Below, piece by piece: positions 45,488 to 55,830 of a stretch of 63,662 nt of DNA; positions within the stretch are counted from its first letter, which is position 1; the number at the start of each line of letters is the position of its first letter. Origin of the DNA: Ectocarpus siliculosus (Eukaryota > Sar > Phaeophyceae > Ectocarpales > Ectocarpaceae). Both the position numbers and the translations under genes were made by a program. The DNA is taken from contig FN649737.1 in the NCBI GenBank assembly GCA_000310025.1, positions 1,707,590 through 1,771,251 on the forward strand. Reading direction: 5' to 3'. The notes beneath the pieces were generated by a model. The model had not been told where the DNA came from. It saw nothing but the letters and a program-made list of their open reading frames with translations, and ran no database searches.

Positions 45488-46702
45488 TTATTTTTCGCGG
45501 CGAGCACATGCAGAGAAATCGCATGTGAAGTCAGCCGACAACGGCAACGCGTTTGAGTCTGCGTACAGCTCGCTACGGGTCCTCTTGGAACCCGGTTCCC
45601 CAAGACTAGTAGTGGCGCCAACATATCGCTTCGCTACACTCTCCGTGCGCCACCCGGCAATTTTCATGATAGCGACCATCGCCGTTCCGTCAAGCGACTG
45701 CGCTACAGAACCTCCGACGCGGAACGAGTGCATAGTGTAGCGGTGCGGCAGTCCCGCCGCTCGGAAATGCCCTTGTAGGGCAGCCGTCATCTGAACCGCC
45801 GTAAGCGGAGCGCAGCCCCGAGTTCCATCCAGCAGAACGATAGGAAACAGATGCCCTTGGGACAAATCCCAGCCAATACGCTCCGCCGCACTGATGTAGG
45901 CCGTAAAATTGCTCACCGCACAAATAGACGGGCAAGCGACGTCCGGACGCACGACCACGGCATCAACAGAGTCCCGGAGGGTCTTGCCAAACTGGTAGTT
46001 GAAAATCAGAAGACCCTGCCCCGCGGGCAACCGCAGAACTTGCGATCCCATAGTGAAGGAGAGATCATGGCCTCGCCGCATGGAGGCGAACGCCAGCGAA
46101 AACAAAGCGACGTCCCTGGTGAGCTCAATACGTTCCGCCAAAGAGGACGCAGTCTGCGCGCGAGAGCGCATGTCCCTCAACAGATCGATGAGGACGTGCG
46201 GTAACATAGCCTCTGCCTGGTTGACAGCGACACCCACACGTTTTTTTTCCTCCCCCGTGAAGACGAGGTAGGAGTCGACGAGAGGACTACAACAGGGATT
46301 GCCCGAGCGCGTGGCAGGGTCCCAGCTGCTGTCTTTTCCCAACTGTTCTTGCATCGCCATCTTCAGCTTGGACACGATCCCTTTCTGCATGGACGCGGCG
46401 GCATACCGCTTAGCACATGGCGTGTTTGGAAGACAACCGCGGCCGTGAGTCGTGCCGACACCAGGGCATGCCCTGTCGTGCACCCGCTTGGTACCACTAC
46501 CTTGTGTTTCCAAGAAGCAGAGATAGTCAAACACGTCTCGGTCCGACGCCTGCTTCCAACCCCGACGTTGTTCAGTCGCCGAAAGTATGAAAGCGTCGAA
46601 CCCGTCCGCTACGGCGCACTTGCACTGTTGAGGACGACGGTTAGACGCGGCCGAGAGGACCTGATCACCACGAGCGCGCAGCGCGTCGAAATCGATCGAC
46701 AC
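45488..46702 (-). CDS. Tyrosine recombinase of a Crypton-like element
   Basis: 404 residues. The C-terminal catalytic domain shows the tyrosine recombinase set: Arg in SMRRGHDLSF, Lys in the beta-hairpin (FGKTLRDS), the HxxR box in YTMHSFRVGGSVA, Trp in IAGWRTESV and the nucleophile Tyr in AKRYVGATT. The N-terminal part (DYLCFLETQGSG, HDRACPGVG) resembles the SAM-like DNA-binding half. The open frame starts after a TGA within the preceding ORF and overlaps it by about 130 bp. The only nearby candidate start is GTG at 46702, so expression probably needs a frameshift or splice from that ORF. No reverse transcriptase is adjacent, which argues against DIRS/Ngaro. Confidence 0.8.
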   Translation of the reverse strand: MSIDFDALRARGDQVLSAASNRRPQQCKCAVADGFDAFILSATEQRRGWKQASDRDVFDYLCFLETQGSGTKRVHDRACPGVGTTHGRGCLPNTPCAKRYAAASMQKGIVSKLKMAMQEQLGKDSSWDPATRSGNPCCSPLVDSYLVFTGEEKKRVGVAVNQAEAMLPHVLIDLLRDMRSRAQTASSLAERIELTRDVALFSLAFASMRRGHDLSFTMGSQVLRLPAGQGLLIFNYQFGKTLRDSVDAVVVRPDVACPSICAVSNFTAYISAAERIGWDLSQGHLFPIVLLDGTRGCAPLTAVQMTAALQGHFRAAGLPHRYTMHSFRVGGSVAQSLDGTAMVAIMKIAGWRTESVAKRYVGATTSLGEPGSKRTRSELYADSNALPLSADFTCDFSACARREK

Positions 46703-47370
46703 CCGAGCCGCTTGAGGGTCACGCGGTACCGGACGCCCGCGGGCAGGCTGAACACCGCAGGATCAACAATAGTTGTAATGTCCCACGTTTTCCGTCTGGC
46801 ACGACGAACACAGCCTTCTGACTGCAGGAGGCGGCCATGGCGGAGCGCGAGTTCCACAGTGTACTCGGCCAGGAGCTTCTTCGCCTCGGCCTGGCGATAG
46901 GCAACTGACTTGTCGCCCGCCCGCGAAGTGGCCACCTTCCTGGCGCGCGCCAAAACTGCCGTGTAGGTCTCCACCCCGGGAAGGGGCGGCAGCCGAGTGG
47001 CCACCTCACCCAAACGGAGGACCAGCTCCTCCACAGTGCCCTGATCGCAACCGAGCCGGTTGCGGTCGAACACCCGCCCAAGGTCTAGCGTTGCCCCTGC
47101 TCCCGGCACCAGCGCCGTGTAGCACGGCAGAGCGTAGGCTGCCGTGGTCGCGTCCACAAACGCGGCCGTCTGGCGGTCGGGCCGGGGAGGCAGCCCAGGT
47201 GGAGGCAGGGAAAGCGGTCCCATCGGCGCGCTGGCAGCCGCTGGGGCCGCGGCAGCCGCCGCCGGGGCAGAAGCCTCTGAGGAAGCAGGCGCAGCCGCTG
47301 AGGAAGCCGTTGTAGAAGAAGCAGCCGCCGAAGTCGCCGCCGTGGAGCGCCGCGTGTTGCGAGGCGGCAT
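46609..47370 (-). CDS. Upstream ORF of the tyrosine recombinase element
   Basis: 253 residues starting MPPRNTRRSTAATSAAAS. An Ala/Ser/Pro-rich N-terminus (about 60 residues) is followed by a helical region (VEELVLRLGEVATRLPPLPG; EAKKLLAEYTVELALRHGRLL). Its last 40 codons overlap the recombinase ORF in another frame. The upstream frame reads VTLKRLG where the recombinase frame begins VSIDFDALRARGD, so the two together look like one longer protein split by a one-base shift. No known domain. It may be the N-terminal half of the recombinase or a separate element protein. Confidence 0.5.
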   Translation of the reverse strand: MPPRNTRRSTAATSAAASSTTASSAAAPASSEASAPAAAAAAPAAASAPMGPLSLPPPGLPPRPDRQTAAFVDATTAAYALPCYTALVPGAGATLDLGRVFDRNRLGCDQGTVEELVLRLGEVATRLPPLPGVETYTAVLARARKVATSRAGDKSVAYRQAEAKKLLAEYTVELALRHGRLLQSEGCVRRARRKTWDITTIVDPAVFSLPAGVRYRVTLKRLGCRSISTRCALVVIRSSRPRLTVVLNSASAP

Positions 47371-47456
47371 GTTACGACTCTCAAATATATCCCTTCTCCT
47401 CGATAGCTCCGGCGTATTTCGGGAGAGAAAAGGGGGACTAAACTAGGTGGGGTCAT

Positions 47457-48550
47457 TTTCCAACATCCTTTCTGGAATATCTGACTCTTCCCGATTTCGT
47501 TCCGAAATCTAGATGCGTCTCAAATCCGAGATTACGAACGACATCACCTCAACGGTGGCCGGCCACACCACTCCGTCCATGGGCGAGTCGAATAAATCCT
47601 TGGCCCGAAATACACGCCCGAAATACACGCAAGTGACTCGGCGGCAACATGCGAACATGTGATTTGCCCGCTAGCGGACCATAAGTCCGCGGAAATCGAC
47701 ATCATCCTGACGCCGTGCATGTTGTCGTGGAACTTGTTAAAAGAAGGGGCGGACGTACATGCCGACCAAGTACTCGCAACCGCAGTCGATGGCTTCAGCT
47801 TGGTTAGCCACTCTAACGATTCTCTGTCGTATGTCGGCCCCTGGTAAATTTCGTCGCCTAGGGTACTCCTGAGGAGAGGATCCAGCATCCCTCTGTGGGT
47901 TACTGTGGCACACATCGCTGCTACGTTGCATATCTGACAGGGGGGGCTTCAACTCCTACGCTGAACTGCACTCCAACACAGCCGCCGCGGACGTCGGCGG
48001 CGGCCGGGAGTTGCGCCTCCTGGGTTCAGAGCTCCTGCAGTGCTGGGAGATATACGCCGTGCTTAAGGCCGCAAATGATGTCGGTAAGAAAGTTGCGTTG
48101 TCCCCTTACTGCAACATGTTGTATTCTGTTGTGACAACACAGCAGACCTCTCCCCGCATTGGAATACATTTTCCATCGAAGGCGAACAAAATTTAGCACC
48201 CAATCCCCATTCCGACCGCGTACAGGTTAACAGTAACTTCTCGTAGGAAGGATAAGAGAGCGCCGAGCAGGGGACATGCGTGCGAGCCTTTTATTTGGCA
48301 GTAGTCAATCGTTTGTTTCTTCTTGTCTTTCCTCTGTCATTACGCAAGGGGTGGGACACCTACCGGGGGTGGGAGATGTTTGACAAGCCTTAGCGGTTAC
48401 ACGAACGACCGCGCCTCCTCTACAGCACGGAGGGTTATTCACACAGAACCGACAACCGATGGCGAGTCGCCTTCAGCTATCGTTCTGGCAGCTGACTCAA
48501 GTTCTTAGTCTTGCTTGCCGTTACTCAAAATTTCTCCGTTATGATTGCGT
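47457..48550. other. No gene recognised
   Basis: Region between the divergent recombinase element (-) and the KDZ gene (+). Short ORFs only. The ends of either element may lie here. Confidence 0.3.
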
Positions 48551-48555
48551 GCAAG

Positions 48556-51500
48556 GTCCACACAAGTGGTACTCATTGCCGGCCCAGGCACTCAAGCCAA
48601 GGGATGCCAAGGCTGTCGATGTGTTTGATGAGAGAGGTGAGCAGTCAGGATGCAATAGTTGGGCGGGGCTACGTCGTGTCGAGGAGGAGCTCAACGACAG
48701 GTACTGGAGGGACTCCCCGTGGGTAGATCACGCTTGTGATCAGTGCCGGAAATACACTCCCATAGAGGGACAGGACTTCTGGACGCAGGCGGCCGCGATA
48801 GACGGCATACGTCCACGCGATACTTCAAGGTCTGCAAGTGTTTTTTTTCGGCGGAGAATGCCTTACTCTTGGCTCGTTTTATTCTGGTGTCGCAAAACAG
48901 TCTCATACTTCGTCGCCGCTATCCATACCTTCCGCTCGTCGGTTTGGGTTTGTCCGCTCCAAACACTGCCAAGGACGTTGCACCACAGCGGCGGGTAGAT
49001 GGTATTATTCTTAAATGATGCGTATTGCCGGGACTTTGTTAGGCGCATTTCGATGTCATCGCCGTTAGTTGGCGCTGCCGTGTGTTTCACATGGACCTGC
49101 CTTTCGAGGCGCCGTGGGTGGGGGCGCTAAGTGTTACTTGAACGTCCCCGTACACACACTCCTTTGTTGTCGCATGGTTCCCGGAATTTTTTTGTTTGCC
49201 CAGCTCACGCACAGACCAACCATCAACGTCGTTTGTAACGCCTGTTGATCCCACAAAATATAACTCGACACCACCCTCTCCTTCAAACGTCCCGCGCCTT
49301 CACAAGCCCGTGCTCTTTCAAGTGTGACCGTGACATTGAAGGGCTTCACTCCACGCAGACGTACGTTGCAACTTAGTGTCGAGCGAAGACACGGTTGAGC
49401 ACGATTCCCTAGTAGCTAACCCTCGTCCGAAGCCCTGTCCCAAGCCCTTGCCGCTAGGCTGCACGTATTCGTGCATCATCACCACAACCAACGTTCAATG
49501 CGTGTCGCTAAAGCTACCTGAATGGTAGCGTCATGCCCAAGTTCATCACGCTTGCTGAGAGACGCGTTAATCGACGTATCGGTATGAGGAAAAACGATGG
49601 CAGCTGCGCCGTCGATTAGCTTTCTGGGATAGTAAGGCGTGCCGCTTGTACAACGCTAGATCGATGGCTGAGGTTTTCGTGACACAGAGGCTCACCAACA
49701 GCATGCATAACGTAACCAGCTACGTCTTCCATACACTGCGGGACCAGTCAAACGGCAACCAACACAAACTGCGTGTCGTAGGAAGGCAACAATAATCAAG
49801 ATACGCCGAGGTCTTTTCGTGATCTTTTGTGATCTTTGAATGGCAGATACTGCGAGGACCACGCTGCTGTACACGGGCACAAATGCGTGTTCTGGGTCGC
49901 ACAACCGCCCTGCGGAAACAATCGCGAGGACAGCAGGCTAACGTGCACAGCACACAAGGCACAGGAGGACGAGTTCTACAGAAGGAACCGGGAGGCTACG
50001 TGGACTGCTGCACAGCGAGCGCGCTTCTTGGACCAGGAGGTGTCGTAGAATCAACGCATGCTACGCCCACCCCCCTTTAGGACGAAACAGCAACCTACGA
50101 CGAAGGGTTTTTGATGTCGGGTTTCTGCATAAACAACAATTGCGGCGGTGGCATACTCTGTGATTGGTTACCGACATGATATCGTCTTTACATCACCAGA
50201 GGGTTCGGGAGGGCTTATCAACTACCTATCAAGTACGTGTTTCGTCGTGAGTCTGAATAACAGTCTTTGGACTTCTTCGAAGGTACAGAGCTGTTTGGCT
50301 CCTCCTCCTTCATCTGGCCCGTTTTACAGAACCCCAACAACTGTTACTCCTTTCCCCTTGCGTTCTTTATTTTTGGCAGTTGTTTTTTGGAAAACCGCTC
50401 CGAGAGGGGTGCCGGTTGTTCTTCAGCAACGTGATGTGCGCACGTTCCAATCTAAAAAGTCTCGCACAAGCGCCGTGGTTTTTGCATCGACTGCCCCTCT
50501 GCTTCACGGGTGAAAAATACCCACCTCAACGTTTTTCCTTGAACAGCGCAAGCTATTTTACCCCTAACTCTACTCCTAACCCCACCACAGCTACAGGACA
50601 ATAGGCGCGTTCCGGCCGGGATGGTCCCTCCGACATGGGTTCTCAGCCGAGGACGGAACGCGCCCGGCAGACGACGCGAACGATTTTTCTCACACCGCAT
50701 GGACTTGAGACAGAAGCTCCACACACCAACATCAGTTGAGGGTGTACATCACCATGTACTCCAAGAATACACTGTAGGAGGGCCTGCGATTGAAGCCCAC
50801 TGACACCGCAGGCTTCGGGTTTAACCTATTTTGAACGTGGCGGTATCGAGTGTATCATAACGAATCTGGCGCGCATGGGAGCAGCCGGGCTTAAGCCACA
50901 TTGATCGGCACCATCACAAACCCCTCGCTCCCTTGTCACTGCGTGCGTGTGTGTGCCGACAACATAGCCTGAGGACATGAGGATGCTCCGTGCAGTTCTA
51001 GGAAGGAAGATCAGCTGGGGGAGTCTTTCCGCGAGCTGGTCTTGCGGGATCATCTGCGGGATAGTGCCCCTCTTGGAGGCGGAAGGATGTGCCGATGTGG
51101 ACGCGGCCCTGAAACATATTTTTCCCGATGAGGATCGACGCCCGACCATCCTCTTTTACGACAAGGCCTGCGTTCTGGACCGCTACCTGAGCGGCCGAGG
51201 GGATCTGTCCTGGGTTGGAACGATGCTGATCGTCGACCGGTACGTGACACGTGGGCCGGTGTTTCCAAAGCACCCGGGGCAATTCAACGAGAGACTACGT
51301 ACACCTCGGCCTAAAGTAGGGCGTGCTCCCTGATAGTGAGTTACTCACAGCAGCAGGTTGGGCGTTCTAAGTTGTAGTTGGCGTGGCGTTGGGGGTGACG
51401 TGTACAGTGTGTCCGAACTCCAACTTGGAATTCAGTACCACATACCCCGGCCGTACCCAATACCCGCGTTGTGCGCATATCGTTACTATGGACGCCGGCA

Positions 51501-51975
51501 GGTTCCATTGTCGGGGCCATACGGAGCTTGCGTGCTCTATCCTCAACAACCCAAACGACTACAACAACCCTCTTCTGTGAAACTTGCAGCAAGACCCACC
51601 CGAGTTCTGCTGGAACTCCTCCATCGCCGAGTCCAACAACGGGTGGCTAAGCCGTGCGTCAGATACACCCTGCGTCGAACCAATACCAGTTTCTGGTTAA
51701 CACCGTCATTACAGACCCCCGTTGATGTCTTCTCCTCGCTGTCTCACTCGTAGTCCGTGTTGTTTCATCCATTAAGGCTAAGTACCTCCAACTACGTTAA
51801 CTACCCACACCTGTTCTGAAACGCATGCCTCTCTTGTTGACCAGGGTTTCGACATGTCCTCATGCGCATGCCAAAGGTGCTGAACCGTTTCGTCTTGGAC
51901 AACAACATCTGCTTCAAGAACGAGCTCCTGCTCACCAAAAAGCTGTTGTCCCAGCACCCGACCTTTGACCGTTAG
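48556..51975 (+). pseudogene. KDZ (Zisupton-class) transposase gene, spliced, with an internal stop
   Basis: Exons on the plus strand: about 48556-48829 (HKWYSLPAQ ... WVDHACDQC), 49847-50039 (YCEDHAAVHGHKC ... LTCTAHKAQEDEFYRR, the CxC cysteine cluster of KDZ proteins), 51015-51239 (CGIICGIVPLLEAEG; ILFYDKACVLDRYL), 51502-51700 (FHCRGHTELACSILNNP; NSSIAESNNGWL) and 51845-51975. The splice 51239/51502 joins GTC-GAC-CG to G-TTC and recreates VDRFHCRGHT, a KDZ signature. An in-frame TGA at 51578-51580 lies between NPLL and NLQQ, and the final exon cannot be joined in frame, so the copy seems inactive. Exon ends other than 51239/51502 are approximate. Confidence 0.65.
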
Positions 51976-52700
51976 TGAAGCACGTACAACACATACATCC
52001 GGAACGGCAGGTTGTAGACGTCAGGAACCGTACAGCTCCCGCTGCCATCTTTTTCGTCCTCCTACGGTGTGTCGAGAGCGGGCCAACATTCCTACCGATC
52101 CGAGTTCCCTGGTGCTCTCTACCTAGCAGAGAGGAATCCCACCCGCACAGATGTCCTGGAGTGATGGGTTGAAGGATGCACTTGGTTATGGTTACACCAT
52201 TCGCGCTACCTAATGGGGCTGCTTTACGTACATTCGAGCCGTTTAGGTTGCTTCCTCTTATCTAGCTGCGTCATGTCACTTTGATCGGCGACGTTTCTTC
52301 CTAGAGTGGGTTTACTAGAATGGGTTGACGTTGTTGTCGTTGTTTTTTTGGTCCCATTGCACGGTTGACATTGAAAATTGCCAACGTTTCCCGGTATGGG
52401 TTTCCTTCCTGGCGGGAGTGTTGTCTGTTCTCGGGACGATATGTGCCGTGTGTATGTCAACATCGTGGTTCCGACTTCTTGTCAATATCTTGGTTCCGAC
52501 GACATCTTTTTTCCTTGTTGCGTCGTACACAGCGTAACGACGATATTTTACAATGTCCCACGCGGAGTTCGTCGTGAAGGTGTCGAGCGTGGATTTTCTA
52601 TGGTGCTGTGTTTGGCTTCATATATTTTTCACAACATCGTCTTTTTGTGGCGTCATTACGTATGTTAGTATTTCCTTCGTGGTTCTTCAGGACCGAGCCA
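51976..52700. other. No gene recognised
   Basis: Short ORFs only, downstream of the KDZ gene. A directly repeated word TTGTGGCGTC / TTGTTGCGTC and CATCGTGGTTCCGACTTCTTGTC / ATATCTTGGTTCCGACGACATC hint at local duplication. Confidence 0.3.
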
Positions 52701-52734
52701 AATAGTGCCGAATATGGGGCATATACAGCAAGGG

Positions 52735-52985
52735 GTAAGGGATTCAGGTCGTGGCAGAAGCGACCCCGCCCCAAGAAGCGTAAGGGGGTTTCAACCACGT
52801 GGACACGAGATGGTCACGACATACATACCGGGTTTCATATCGTCGCCGAAGCGAACCCGCATTGCCAATTGACGTTCTGTTCCTTACTTTATCTCTCCCC
52901 GAGGTAGTATACACGCATTCGTGCGTGCCCGTTCAGGTGACAAAAGGGTTTCAAACCATAACCGAAGCTTTCCCGCCCCGCGGCC
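52735..52985. repeat. Degenerate GGGTTTC...GAAGC..CCC repeat units
   Basis: Three imperfect units: GGGATTCAGGTCGTGGCAGAAGCGACCCC (near 52739), GGGTTTCATATCGTCGCCGAAGCGAACCC (near 52830) and GGGTTTCAAACCATAACCGAAGCTTTCCC (near 52946). Each is a loose inverted repeat (GGGTTTC/GAA..CCC), next to the stronger palindrome arrays. Confidence 0.5.
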
Positions 52986-53089
52986 CTCTTCATTGCGTCG
53001 GGGTTCTCCGTTAATTTCTGTGTCTCGGTGCAGATGTTTGATACATTGGCCCATAACCAAGTGAAATTACACGGTGGGTACCCACGTGC

Positions 53090-53560
53090 ACCATAGGCAA
53101 TGCCCATGGGTACCCATGGGTACCCAATCCATACATAACCAAGTGATATTACCCCGTGGGTACCCACGTTCACCATGGGCAATGCCCATGGGTTCCCACA
53201 GACAATGCCCATAGGTACCCATGGGTTCCAACAGACAATGCCCATGGGCACCCATGGGCATGCCCATGGGTACCCATGGGTACCCATGGGTACCCATGGG
53301 TTCCCACAGGCAATGCCCATGGGTACCCATGGGTACCCACAGACAATGCCCATGGGTACCCATGGGTTACCACGGGCAATACCTATGGGTGCCCATGGTG
53401 ACTCATGGCCACACACATGGTGACCCATGGGCACCCAAACTGATGCCTAACGCTAGCCCATGGTCGTCACCGTGGGTAGCCACAGGCACCCGTTGGTGAT
53501 AACCGTGGGTAGCGATCCGTTGGTATCGGTGGTGTAGCACCCTACGGGTGCCGACGGGAA
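53090..53560. repeat. CCCATGGGTA palindrome array (array A)
   Basis: Repeats of the 10-mer CCCATGGGTA, so that CCCATGGG and GGGTACCC palindromes alternate. A longer spacer such as CACAGACAATG recurs every 30-40 bp (AATGCCCATGGG). The most regular stretch is 53255-53300. Toward 53560 it decays into CCGTGGGTAGCC-type units. ORFs through it (PWVPMGTHG) exist on both strands because the unit is palindromic. Confidence 0.9.
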
Positions 53561-54065
53561 TTCGGGATGATCACCAAGGGACCTATTCGTCCTGACGAAG
53601 GAAAGACGACATGTCTTGGAGCTTTGAAAACAACTAAACCCACCGTACCGTTTAAATCTGAAACAAGTCAGTATGATGAAGAGACGTGCCCAAGGCCTCG
53701 GCGTGCGCGTGCACTGTACGAAACACGGGAGATGCGACTACGCCCTCAGCGTCGCGCCGTGGACCTGGGTGAGCCTAGCGCCGTGGATCTGGGTGAGGCC
53801 ACACTGACGCGCTTTCCTCCACGCCCACACCAAGCCAGTTCAGTTGTATCCTTTCTTTCTTTACATTCTTGCGCCGAGCTGGAATAATGCTGGACTCACC
53901 AACTGCTGTGCTGTGAGCCTCCCACGGAACCTTGGGTGTACCACCTCGCTGCGGCCGCGCCTTCGTCGACCCCGCCTAATCGATGTTATAGAGTACGCTT
54001 AATCTTGGTACCCGTTGTGATCCATCCCCGTGGAGGTGAAGGCCATTACGGTCCTCCGTGGGCCG
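53561..54065. other. Unassigned DNA between palindrome arrays
   Basis: One open frame (53567-53887, +) has no known domain. It includes a short direct repeat, GCCGTGGA.CTGGGTGAG, at 53756 and 53780. Confidence 0.3.
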
Positions 54066-54069
54066 TTGG

Positions 54070-54215
54070 TGGCCGTGTGTGCCCATGGGTACCCACGGGC
54101 AATGCCCATGGGTACCCATGGGGCGTGGGTACCCATGGGTACCCATGGATACCCATGGGTTCCCATGGGGCGTGGGTACCCACGGGTACCCATGGGTACC
54201 CATGGGCACGAATAA
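54070..54215. repeat. CCCATGGGTA palindrome array (array B)
   Basis: A second, shorter run of the same 10-mer with GGGGCGTGGGTACCCA variants at about 54120 and 54168. Same unit as 53090-53560. Confidence 0.9.
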
Positions 54216-54254
54216 CGATAGTGTATATGATTGGCTACCTGCATTGTCTAACTT

Positions 54255-54840
54255 CCACGACCGCTGCAATATAAGCTTTCAAGGAAGTAATAACGTGAGC
54301 TCCGTGGAAGTAAACCATGCCCTAGATCCCACTTACACGTTGTGGCGAGGAAGTGGTAGTATACAGCCAGCTTCCGCAGAACCGGTGTGACTTTCACATC
54401 TATTCTATTGTCAGCTTCGGTATCGAACAGACTGCTTCCCTAGAACTAGACTCGCCATTTGTAACGAGCCACTTGTGAGCTTCCGCAGAGCAATGTGCCA
54501 GCCACGTCTGTCAGTTTTGAGCTTCCGTCAAAGTTACAATGTGGCTATGGCGCCCGCTGCAGCTTCCGTATAAGTAATCCATGTTCCCCACTTCACTTAC
54601 TATAATCGACGACGGCATGCAACCAGCCGGCTTGGTGATGGGGCTCAGGATGACTTCCACGGACCGACGCTTTTGTGAACTTCCACGGAAGCAATGTGAC
54701 TTACACAACACTATCACTTATTTCCAGGTCAATCATCATGCGGCCTATTTCACCTACTACGTTGTTTTGGCGAAGGTAGCGTACACGCACCTTCCACGGA
54801 TTAACTATCGATACCACATGGAAGTTGATGGAAGACGACC
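54255..54840. repeat. Decayed CTTCCATGGAAG-family palindromes beside array 2
   Basis: Isolated halves and mutated palindromes (TTTCAAGGAAGT, CTCCGTGGAAGT, GCTTCCGCAGA, ACTTCCACGGA, CTTCCACGGAAGC) appear at loose spacing and become more perfect toward 54840. This gradient resembles erosion at the margin of a satellite array. Confidence 0.6.
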
Positions 54841-55830
54841 TTTGCTCGCCATTGGACACTCCCACGGAAGTTCGAATAATGGCTTCCATGGAAGTCGCTG
54901 AATTCCACGGAAGTTGAGCTATGGCAAATTCAATGACTTCCAAGGAAGTGCAAGGAATGTCTTCCATGGAAGTTGCCAAGGTTCCATGGAAGGTGCGTGG
55001 GAATCGAGACGAACGCTTCCATGGAAGTTACTTTCATGGAAGTCGATTATCTTCCATGGACGTCGCTGCCCAATCGTTCCGTTTACTTCCATGGAAGTTT
55101 CTTCCATGGAAGTATGTGTAGTTCCGTGGAAGTCGCTGCCCAATCGTTCCGTTTACTTCCATGGAAGTAACGTCCATGGAAGTAAGTGTGGTTCCGTGGA
55201 AGTCGCTGCCCACTCGTTCCGTTTACTTCCATGGAAGCAACTTCCATGGAAGTATGTGTGGTTCCGTGGAAGTCGCTGCCCACTCGTTCCGTTTACTTCC
55301 ATGGAAGTAACTTCCATGGAAGTATGTGTGGTTCCGTGGAAGTCGCTGCCCACTCGTTCCGTTTACTTCCATGGAAGTATGTGTGGTTCCGTGGAAGTCG
55401 CTGCCCACTCGTTCCGTTTACTTCCATGGAAGTATGTGTGGTTCCGTGGAAGTCGCTGCCCACTCGTTCCGTTTACTTCCATGGAAGTAACTTCCATGGA
55501 AGTATGTGTGGTTCCGTGGAAGTCGCTGCCCAATCGTTCCTTTTACTTCCATGGAAGTAACTTCCATGGAAGTATGTGTGGTTCCGTGGAAGTTAATGCC
55601 AGATTCTCGTTAAGGATCGATGGACGGACTTCCATGGAAGTGAACTTCCATGGAAGTCCGAGCGGACTTCCGTGGAAGTTTCAGGCGAGACTTCCATGGA
55701 AGCTACCACCGCTGATTCCATGGAAGTAGCTCGTACTTCCATGGAAGTACAAGGCACTTCCATGGGCTTCCATGGAAGTAACAATATGCTTCCATGGAAG
55801 TAAAAATCCACTTCCATGGAAGCGGGTACC
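54841..55830. repeat. Array of the palindrome CTTCCATGGAAG (array 2)
   Basis: About 30 copies in 1 kb. From about 55085 to 55600 it forms 55-bp or 70-bp units: ACTTCCATGGAAGT, ATGTGTG, GTTCCGTGGAAGTC, then GCTGCCCACTCGTTCCGTTT; the 70-bp form has one extra palindrome. Spacers are unrelated to those of array 1 at 31111-31830, yet the palindrome is the same. Confidence 0.9.

Noticed and set aside
45488-47370. DIRS or Ngaro retrotransposon
   Set aside because: A tyrosine recombinase is present but no reverse transcriptase or RNase H is found on either side within the expected distance.
51578-51580. TGA in the KDZ gene as a recoded selenocysteine or readthrough codon
   Set aside because: No Cys/Sec is expected at this place in KDZ proteins and the following context is not a CARYYA type; a nonsense mutation is simpler.
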